Positions 1-5,313 of a stretch of DNA of 6,584 bases are shown piece after piece. Both the position numbers and the translations under genes were made by a program. The DNA is taken from assembly GCA_964495085.1 (NCBI GenBank), contig CAZBUK010000142.1:1-6584 (forward strand), read 5' to 3'. Position 1 is the first letter of the stretch. Every line of letters starts with the position of its first letter. This DNA is from CAZBUK01 sp964495085 (GTDB lineage Bacteria; Bacteroidota; Ignavibacteria; T3Sed10-11). The notes beneath the pieces are model-generated. The model was not told the DNA's origin and did not search any database. It saw nothing but the letters and a program-made list of their open reading frames with translations.

Positions 1-249
1 TCTGAAGTAATAAATCATAGTGGACCCATAGTTTGTGTATCATAAAGTTATACCTATTCCAATGCAATATTCCACTAGGTTCACTTCGTCAATAATTATT
101 TTGGACACCTATGATGCATTTACTCGATTTATACAGATAAGTATATATGATACAATAAGTTATGGATACCATCTTACATCCTGCAATAAATAACAAAGGT
201 AGTAATATATGGGTTAATAAATTGTGGAAAACTTTTTTTGTAAAAGTAC
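1..249. other. AT-rich intergenic region without a recognisable gene
   Basis: No open frame with a ribosome binding site, no tRNA-like fold and no clear end of an upstream gene is visible on either strand. Hand counts give about 32% G+C for bases 1-60 and 27% for 121-180, far below the downstream genes. A 7-base inverted pair (18-24 and 71-77) and a near-match to a DnaA box (223-231, TGTGGAAAA against TGTGGATAA) are present, but both are weak enough to be chance in AT-rich DNA. The stretch probably acts only as upstream spacer or promoter DNA for nrdJ. Confidence 0.6.
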
Positions 250-278
250 TTGACATCAATATAAATTCTTTATATAAT
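250..278 (+). promoter_or_regulatory. Consensus sigma70-type promoter of nrdJ
   Basis: A perfect -35 hexamer TTGACA (250-255) is followed after exactly 17 bases by a perfect -10 hexamer TATAAT (273-278). This puts the expected transcription start near base 285 and gives nrdJ a leader of about 125 nt. A 12/12 match at optimal spacing predicts strong basal transcription by the housekeeping sigma factor. No convincing NrdR box pair was found around it. The assignment rests on sequence match and position only. Confidence 0.85.
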
Positions 279-320
279 CAATTCCCTGTATCACATCTAC
301 TCCATCCTATCTCGGATTTT

Positions 321-374
321 CCCCGTAAAGGGGTAGATTAGAGGGCCTGGGCAACCGGAAACGTACTAACCTAC
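321..374 (+). promoter_or_regulatory. Predicted structured leader RNA upstream of nrdJ
   Basis: Three helices can be drawn in the nrdJ leader. CCCC (321-324) pairs with GGGG (330-333) around a 5-nt loop. Bases 333-341 pair with 366-374, giving 8 pairs and one A/C mismatch. Inside that stem, CTGG (347-350) pairs with CCGG (355-358) and is capped by a GCAA loop of the GNRA class. The two stems are separated by a purine-rich internal loop (342-346 opposite 359-365), which could be a binding or tertiary contact site. The element ends about 24 nt before the Shine-Dalgarno site. There is no U-tract after it and no obvious pairing to the Shine-Dalgarno, so the mode of control, if any, is unclear. 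No B12-box of the cobalamin riboswitch is present, although the enzyme uses that cofactor. From memory, a structured motif named after nrdJ has been reported upstream of such genes; I cannot test the match here. Confidence 0.5.
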
Positions 375-397
375 TCTTTATAAATAACATCTATATC

Positions 398-402
398 GGA
401 GG
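398..402 (+). promoter_or_regulatory. Shine-Dalgarno site of nrdJ
   Basis: GGAGG lies 9 bases before the ATG at 412 and fixes that codon as the start. No alternative in-frame start with a comparable site was seen. Confidence 0.85.
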
Positions 403-411
403 GCGCAAGGT

Positions 412-3183
412 ATGGGGAAACAAGTTGTTACCACCATTAAATCTAATCACCCTGCCGGCATGTTCGATTCAGAGGGATCCAAGGATACTCCATCCTCGAA
501 GGGACTGACTTTTCAGCCCTATTTCACTCAGCTTGGGGTCCATCCGTTCGATGCCGTTGATTGGGATTTACGGACCGCGACGATATCAAATGAGCGCGGT
601 GAGGTAATATTTGAACAGAAGGATTTAGAAGTACCGAAATCCTGGTCGATGACCGCGACCAACGTGGTGGCATCGAAATATTTCCATGGACAGCTCAACA
701 CTCCTGAGCGGGAATCGAGTGTGCGACAGCTTGTAGATCGGGTCGCACATTCGATCACCGAATGGGGTAAAAGGGGGGAATATTTTGCATCGGAGGACGA
801 TGCGGCGGTCTTCTATCATGAACTCTGTTATCTCCTCGTAAATCAATATGTTTCTTTCAACAGTCCTGTCTGGTTTAATTGTGGTATAGAGGAGAAACCC
901 CAGTGTTCTGCCTGCTTTATTAATTCCGTCAAAGATACAATGGATTCGATTCTCAATCTCGCCCGCACCGAAGGCCGTCTGTTCAAGTGGGGTTCCGGTA
1001 CGGGGTCGAATCTCTCTACGCTTCGATCTTCGAGAGAAGCGCTTTCGGGAGGCGGAACAGCATCCGGTCCGGTTTCATTTATGAAAGGATACGACGCATT
1101 TGCCGGCGTGATAAAATCCGGAGGTAAAACGCGCCGGGCTGCAAAGATGGTCATACTCAACGCCGAGCACCCGGACATCAAAGAGTTTATCAACTGCAAA
1201 GCCGACGAAGAGAAAAAAGCATGGTCGTTGATCGAAGCCGGATACGATTCGGGATTCAACGTGCCGGGCGGAGCATACGATTCGATTGCATATCAGAACG
1301 CCAATCACTCGGTTCGGGTCCCGGACGACTTCATGCGGGCGGTCCTGGAAGATAAGAGCTGGGTGACGAAAGCGGTTACCGACGGCCGACCGGTCGAATC
1401 CTACCGCGCACGCGACCTGATGAACGATATCGCGGATGCAGCCTGGGTATGCGGCGATCCCGGCATGCAATTCCACACGACGATCAATAACTGGCATACG
1501 TGTCCGAACACCGCACCGATCAACGCCTCCAATCCCTGCAGCGAATATATGTTCCTCGACGATTCGGCTTGCAATCTTGCTTCGTTCAATCTGATGAAAT
1601 TCCGAAGGGGAGACGGGGAATTCGACATTGAACGATACAAGCGCGCCATCGACGTCGTACTCACTGCGATGGAAATTATCGTCGGCAACGCCAGCTATCC
1701 GACGGAGGCCATCGAACGGAACTCACACGACTTCAGACCGCTCGGGCTCGGCTATGCGAATCTCGGCGCACTCTTAATGGCACGCGGACTCCCCTATGAC
1801 AGCGATGAGGGACGCGCTTACGCCGCGGCGTTAACATCGATACTCTGCGGAGAAGCATACCGGCAATCCGCTCTGATTGCCAAAGAAAAGGGACCGTTCG
1901 AAGGCTTCGTTATCAACCGCGAACCGATGCTCAAGGTAATAAAGAAACACGGCCTCCATGCCGAAAAGATCGACGGATCCTTCATACCGAACGAGCTCAG
2001 GGAAGAATCGGTCAATGTATGGAAGGAAGCGTACGAAACCGGCGCCAAATACGGATACCGCAATTCGCAGGCGACTGTCCTCGCACCCACCGGAACGATC
2101 GGATTTATGATGGATTGCGACACAACGGGCGTCGAACCCGATATCGCACTCGTCAAATATAAAAAGCTCGTCGGCGGCGGACTCATGAAGATCGTCAACA
2201 ATACCGTTCCGCTCGCTCTCAGAAAACTCGGCTATAACGAAGAGCAAAGAAAGAAAATAGTCGAATACATCGATAAAAACGACATGATAGAAGGCGCCCC
2301 CCACATCAGCGAGGAACATCTCACCGTGTTCGATTGCGCTTTTAAGCCGGCAAAGGGTACACGCTCCATACACTATATGGGGCATATCAAGATGATGGCG
2401 GCGGTTCAGCCCTATCTGAGCGGTGCAATATCGAAAACGGTTAACATGCCGAACGAGGTTTCGACACAGGATATCACCCAGGCATATACGGAAGCATGGA
2501 AACTCGGTCTGAAGGCGATCGCTATTTACCGGGACGGTTGCAAACGTACCCAGCCGCTCAGCACCTCGCTCGAAACCGAAAATAAAGAGCGGAAAGTTTC
2601 CCGGCGCCGGCTCCCCAACGAACGCCAATCCATCACGCATAAATTCAGCATTGCGGGACACGAGGGCTACATCACCGTCGGCACGTACGAAGACGGAACA
2701 CCGGGCGAAATCTTCATCACGATGTCGAAGGAAGGATCTACGATCTCGGGACTCATGGATTCATTCGCAACCGGCATCTCCCTTGCACTGCAGTATGGCG
2801 TGCCGCTGCATGTCCTGGTGGATAAATTCGCACACGCACGCTACGAACCTTCGGGCTTCACAACGTGCAAGGAGATTCCGATCGCAAAATCCATCACGGA
2901 CTACATCTTCCGTTGGCTCGGACTCAAGTTTCTCCCTCGTGAAGACCGGCCCGCGGCTGCTCCCTACGATAACGGCGGCAGCGTTAGAAGCCCCGAAGGA
3001 CAGCGCATGCAGGTCTCTCTGAGCTCCATGGAAACCGAAGTGAAGAAACGTGAAGAGAAGGAGAAAGCTGTCTTTCAGGCGCAGGCTGACGCACCCTCTT
3101 GCCATGAGTGCGGGAGCATCATGGTACGCAGCGGATCCTGCTATAAATGTTTCAACTGCGGCGCCACGAGCGGATGTTCCTGA
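412..3183 (+). CDS. nrdJ: Adenosylcobalamin-dependent class II ribonucleotide reductase
   Basis: This 923-residue protein reduces ribonucleotides to deoxyribonucleotides in the cytoplasm, using a thiyl radical generated from adenosylcobalamin, so it needs no oxygen. The catalytic motif NPCSE (residues 374-378) supplies the thiyl Cys376 with Asn374 and Glu378. The internal redox pair is probably Cys168 (in CSAC, 165-168) and Cys387, 11 residues after Cys376 as in the Thermotoga maritima enzyme. PTGTIG (559-564) is the phosphate-binding loop, and DGC at 708-710 closes the conserved barrel region. A TSCPD domain follows (about 736-840), then a charged Glu/Lys-rich linker (about 870-888). The tail is a cysteine cluster (Cys897, 900, 910, 913, 916, 922) resembling a zinc ribbon and ending in GCS; its last cysteines likely relay electrons from thioredoxin. 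No ATP-cone is seen at the N-terminus, and about the first 35 residues look unconserved. The length fits the long NrdJ form. The gene is monocistronic, between its own promoter and terminator. Family assignment is very secure; the exact redox pairing is inferred. Confidence 0.97.
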   Translation: MGKQVVTTIKSNHPAGMFDSEGSKDTPSSKGLTFQPYFTQLGVHPFDAVDWDLRTATISNERGEVIFEQKDLEVPKSWSMTATNVVASKYFHGQLNTPERESSVRQLVDRVAHSITEWGKRGEYFASEDDAAVFYHELCYLLVNQYVSFNSPVWFNCGIEEKPQCSACFINSVKDTMDSILNLARTEGRLFKWGSGTGSNLSTLRSSREALSGGGTASGPVSFMKGYDAFAGVIKSGGKTRRAAKMVILNAEHPDIKEFINCKADEEKKAWSLIEAGYDSGFNVPGGAYDSIAYQNANHSVRVPDDFMRAVLEDKSWVTKAVTDGRPVESYRARDLMNDIADAAWVCGDPGMQFHTTINNWHTCPNTAPINASNPCSEYMFLDDSACNLASFNLMKFRRGDGEFDIERYKRAIDVVLTAMEIIVGNASYPTEAIERNSHDFRPLGLGYANLGALLMARGLPYDSDEGRAYAAALTSILCGEAYRQSALIAKEKGPFEGFVINREPMLKVIKKHGLHAEKIDGSFIPNELREESVNVWKEAYETGAKYGYRNSQATVLAPTGTIGFMMDCDTTGVEPDIALVKYKKLVGGGLMKIVNNTVPLALRKLGYNEEQRKKIVEYIDKNDMIEGAPHISEEHLTVFDCAFKPAKGTRSIHYMGHIKMMAAVQPYLSGAISKTVNMPNEVSTQDITQAYTEAWKLGLKAIAIYRDGCKRTQPLSTSLETENKERKVSRRRLPNERQSITHKFSIAGHEGYITVGTYEDGTPGEIFITMSKEGSTISGLMDSFATGISLALQYGVPLHVLVDKFAHARYEPSGFTTCKEIPIAKSITDYIFRWLGLKFLPREDRPAAAPYDNGGSVRSPEGQRMQVSLSSMETEVKKREEKEKAVFQAQADAPSCHECGSIMVRSGSCYKCFNCGATSGCS

Positions 3184-3266
3184 TTATAGTCGCCCCGGTT
3201 ACGTGTGCGGAGTTAGCGTGACCATGCCGCATCCGATCGGAGCCAATATCCGGAAATAATTCCTAT

Positions 3267-3305
3267 CAAGCCGGACCGGAAGTTCAACCGGTTCGGCTTG
3301 TTTTT
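3267..3305 (+). terminator. Intrinsic terminator of nrdJ
   Basis: A 13-pair stem (3267-3279 with 3288-3300, including one G-T pair) encloses an 8-nt loop and is followed at once by five T (3301-3305). It lies 83 bases after the nrdJ stop codon. This is a textbook rho-independent terminator on the + strand, and it separates nrdJ from the small gene downstream. Confidence 0.92.
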
Positions 3306-3381
3306 ATATTACGGGCTTTATACCGGTCGCGGCCTGGGCCCGGAACGAGCATAGGCATATCCTGAAATAGAACAGCCGTAT

Positions 3382-3389
3382 CCCCCCCC
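3382..3389 (+). repeat. Homopolymeric tract of eight C
   Basis: A run of eight C lies 40 bases upstream of the small membrane protein's start codon, within the 124-base gap after the nrdJ terminator (3306-3429). No convincing promoter was identified in this gap, although one is expected because the terminator isolates the small gene. Tracts of this length can slip during replication, but nothing shows that this one does. Confidence 0.6.
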
Positions 3390-3419
3390 ACTACACACAT
3401 TCATCATTTCACTCACTCA

Positions 3420-3424
3420 GGAGG
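3420..3424 (+). promoter_or_regulatory. Shine-Dalgarno site of the small membrane protein
   Basis: GGAGG, within GGAGGG (3420-3425), lies 5 bases before the ATG at 3430. This supports the small frame as a genuinely translated gene. Confidence 0.8.
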
Positions 3425-3429
3425 GTCGT

Positions 3430-3681
3430 ATGCAAACACCTCAACCATCACTCGGCACAACAGGCCGAGATGTGTCGCTCGGTGAATGGATGTTAACGCT
3501 GTTCTTAACCGCGATTCCGATTGTGGGATTCATAATGTTATTCGTTTGGGGATTCGGCAGCGGAACCGCTCCTTCCAAGGCTAACTGGGCGAAGGCAACG
3601 TTGATATGGCTCGCGATCATATTCTGTCTCTACCTTATAATATTTATCATATTCGGTGCAGCGCTCCTGTCTTCCGGCTAA
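3430..3681 (+). CDS. Small two-helix membrane protein of unknown function
   Basis: This 83-residue protein has a polar N-terminus (1-17), a first membrane segment (about 19-42), a short loop with GSGTAPSKANWAK (43-55) and a second long hydrophobic segment (about 56-80). There is no signal peptide cleavage site and no catalytic motif. The loop, a run of Gly, Ser and Asn followed by PSKANWAKA and then IW, resembles a widespread family of short bacterial membrane proteins that I recognise by pattern but for which I know no established role. The Lys residues in the loop suggest that the loop faces the cytoplasm, with both ends outside. A strong Shine-Dalgarno site supports the start. The gene sits alone between the nrdJ terminator and a palindrome, so context gives no functional clue. 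Composition of the encoded protein and its ribosome binding site make a real gene very likely; any function would be a guess. Confidence 0.85.
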   Translation: MQTPQPSLGTTGRDVSLGEWMLTLFLTAIPIVGFIMLFVWGFGSGTAPSKANWAKATLIWLAIIFCLYLIIFIIFGAALLSSG

Positions 3682-3694
3682 AGCATTCCGGACC

Positions 3695-3725
3695 ATATCC
3701 GGCCGGCTGTAGACCGGCCGGATAT
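3695..3725. repeat. GC-rich 12-bp palindrome after the small gene
   Basis: Bases 3695-3706 pair perfectly with 3714-3725 around a 7-nt loop. The hairpin begins 13 bases after the stop codon of the small membrane protein and is followed by six C rather than a T-tract. It is therefore not a canonical intrinsic terminator. It could stabilise the 3' end of the mRNA, act as a U-less terminator, or be a protein-binding site. The pairing itself is read directly; the role is inferred. Confidence 0.75.
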
Positions 3726-3812
3726 CCCCCCGCATTGAGTATTCCTACCTGACCACCCACCCGACACTCCGGTAAGTACCCGGATCCGCATAAACCTTGA
3801 AGACATTGAAAC

Positions 3813-3841
3813 TTGCCAGATTTCGCTGATTTTTCTATATT
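3813..3841 (+). promoter_or_regulatory. Probable sigma70-type promoter of the M16 peptidase operon
   Basis: TTGCCA (3813-3818) and TATATT (3836-3841) are each 5/6 matches to consensus and are separated by exactly 17 bases. The expected start is near 3848, giving a leader of about 125 nt before the ATG at 3973. That leader contains a small hairpin (3893-3897 with 3901-3905). The promoter lies after the palindrome that ends the previous unit, which fits a new transcription unit here. Confidence 0.65.
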
Positions 3842-3962
3842 ACCGCATATGATAATCTGCAGCGGCTGTTCGACGAGTGCCATCGTACATCACCGGAATA
3901 TCCGGCGATCCGATTCAACTCACTATTATCATACCGCAACAGCAAACCGTTTCAGCAATTAT

Positions 3963-3967
3963 GGAGG
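3963..3967 (+). promoter_or_regulatory. Shine-Dalgarno site that decides the M16 start
   Basis: GGAGG lies 5 bases before the ATG at 3973. The upstream in-frame ATG at 3961 overlaps this site and the one at 3877 has none, so 3973 is the likely start. Starting there also places a typical signal peptide at the very N-terminus. Confidence 0.82.
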
Positions 3968-3972
3968 TAATT

Positions 3973-5313
3973 ATGTTTATCAGGATATGTCTCATATCCA
4001 TCGCGCTCGTACTTGCCGGAACCGGCACCGCCCGTACCCAGAACGATATCTTCCCCTTCCCGGTAAACCGCACCGTACTTGAGAACGGATTAACGCTCAT
4101 TACCGTCCCGTTCGACAGTCCCGGTATCATCGCCTACTATACAGTCGTCCGTACGGGCTCGCGGAATGAAGTCGAACCCGGAAAGAGCGGCTTCGCTCAT
4201 TTCTTCGAGCACATGATGTTCCGGGGAACTGAAAAATATTCACAGGACGAGTACAACGAGGTATTGAAAAGACTGGGTGCCGACCACAACGCGTTTACGA
4301 CCGACGATTGGACTGCGTATCATATTGTTGCCAGCTCCGATGCCCTGGAACAGATCATGGATATTGAATCGGACAGATTTCAACGGCTGCAGTATTCGGT
4401 GGAAGCCTTTAGAACCGAAGCCGGGGCCATCCTGGGCGAATATAACATGAATTCCGCAAATCCGATACGACAGATGTTCGAACCTCTGCGCGAACTCGCA
4501 TTTACCAGTCACACCTACGGCCACACGACCATGGGCTATCTCGAAGATATCAAAGATATGCCCAATCAGTACGAGTATAGTCTTGAATTTTTCGACCGGT
4601 ACTACCGTCCCGAATACTGTTACGTGATCGTATCCGGCGACGTGGACCACGATACCTTCGTGAACCTCGCTAAAAAATATTACGGCGACTGGGAACGTGG
4701 TAATTTCAGCGTAACGATTCCCTCCGAACCGGTTCAGGACAGCGAATGGCGCTCGCATATCGATTGGCCAAATCCGACACTCCCCCACCTGATGATCGGC
4801 TACAAGGTGCCGGCATTCGATGCGAATAATCAGGAATTGCCCGCACTCAATATTATTGGCGAACTCCTCTTCTCCCGCAGCGCCCCGCTCTACCAGAAAC
4901 TCGTCAACGAGGAACAACGGGTCGATTTTATTTCAGGCGGGTATTCCGAGAGGCGCGACCCGTATCTTTTCACCATATTGAGCCGGATCAAAAATATCGA
5001 CGATGTCGAGCCTATCGAGCAGGAGATATATGCAGCGATCGAGCGATTAAAGACCGAGCCGGTATCGCAGGAACGACTCGACGAGATTAAATCGTATCTC
5101 ACCTACAGTTTCGCGATGAACCTCAATACGGCCAGCAATACCGCCCGAACGATAGCTCACTATTATCAGCTCGCCGGCGACCATCGGGTGATCAATACGA
5201 TGTACGCTCTTTACGAACGTATAACTCCGGCAGACATTCAGGAGACTGCGCGAAAATATTTCGTACCGCAAACCCGAACCGTTGTAACGCTCTCCCAGGA
5301 GGTATCACCATGA
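3973..5313 (+). CDS. Secreted M16 zinc metallopeptidase, catalytic subunit
   Basis: This 446-residue protein belongs to the M16 (pitrilysin/insulinase) family and is predicted to be exported. Residues 1 to about 20 form a signal peptide with a hydrophobic core and no lipobox cysteine. The inverted zinc motif HFFEH (76-80) gives ligands His76 and His80 and catalytic Glu79; Glu156 in GEYN, 76 residues after His80, fits the third zinc ligand. The M16 N-terminal domain spans about 38-185 and the C-terminal domain about 195-375. The position of the Arg/Tyr substrate-binding pair of insulysin appears to hold Val311 and Asp318, so this subunit probably cannot complete the active site alone. The half-size length matches M16B proteases, in which two such chains make one chamber. 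The stop codon overlaps the start of the next gene by 4 bases (ATGA), pointing to coupled translation with its partner. The likely role is degradation of peptides in the periplasm; the substrate is unknown. A frame opening at 3877 would add 32 residues, but I do not favour it. Confidence 0.93.
   Translation: MFIRICLISIALVLAGTGTARTQNDIFPFPVNRTVLENGLTLITVPFDSPGIIAYYTVVRTGSRNEVEPGKSGFAHFFEHMMFRGTEKYSQDEYNEVLKRLGADHNAFTTDDWTAYHIVASSDALEQIMDIESDRFQRLQYSVEAFRTEAGAILGEYNMNSANPIRQMFEPLRELAFTSHTYGHTTMGYLEDIKDMPNQYEYSLEFFDRYYRPEYCYVIVSGDVDHDTFVNLAKKYYGDWERGNFSVTIPSEPVQDSEWRSHIDWPNPTLPHLMIGYKVPAFDANNQELPALNIIGELLFSRSAPLYQKLVNEEQRVDFISGGYSERRDPYLFTILSRIKNIDDVEPIEQEIYAAIERLKTEPVSQERLDEIKSYLTYSFAMNLNTASNTARTIAHYYQLAGDHRVINTMYALYERITPADIQETARKYFVPQTRTVVTLSQEVSP
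5297..5302 (+). promoter_or_regulatory. Shine-Dalgarno site of the second M16 gene
   Basis: AGGAGG lies inside the end of the catalytic M16 gene, 7 bases before the ATG at 5310. It supports that start and the ATGA overlap. Confidence 0.85.

Noticed and set aside
223..231. DnaA box
   Set aside because: A single 8/9 match in AT-rich DNA with no further boxes and no origin context; chance is likely.
1..285. NrdR boxes upstream of nrdJ
   Set aside because: The region is full of AT-rich palindrome-like fragments, but no pair of boxes with the expected core and spacing could be made out.
341..364. Resemblance of GGGCAACCGGAAACG to cores of SAM-I, c-di-GMP-I and ZTP riboswitches
   Set aside because: Only short pieces match. 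The second conserved half of each class (for example the GGGACGCAAAGC-like part of c-di-GMP-I, or the 5' domain of ZTP) is absent, and the helix layout differs.
1831..2661. 276-codon frame on the - strand inside nrdJ
   Set aside because: It is the antisense shadow of a conserved gene with biased codon use; there is no ribosome binding site, and its length is explained by the low stop frequency in that reading.
3050..3259. Small frame overlapping the 3' end of nrdJ
   Set aside because: It lies almost wholly inside the conserved nrdJ coding sequence, has no convincing ribosome binding site and shows no protein-like pattern.
3224..3259. 11-codon frame between the nrdJ stop and its terminator
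   Set aside because: Too short and without a Shine-Dalgarno site; it lies within the 3' untranslated part of nrdJ.
3813..4082. 89-codon frame upstream of and overlapping the first M16 gene
   Set aside because: Its start sits in the predicted promoter, it lacks a Shine-Dalgarno site, and it overlaps the clearly real signal peptide region in another frame.
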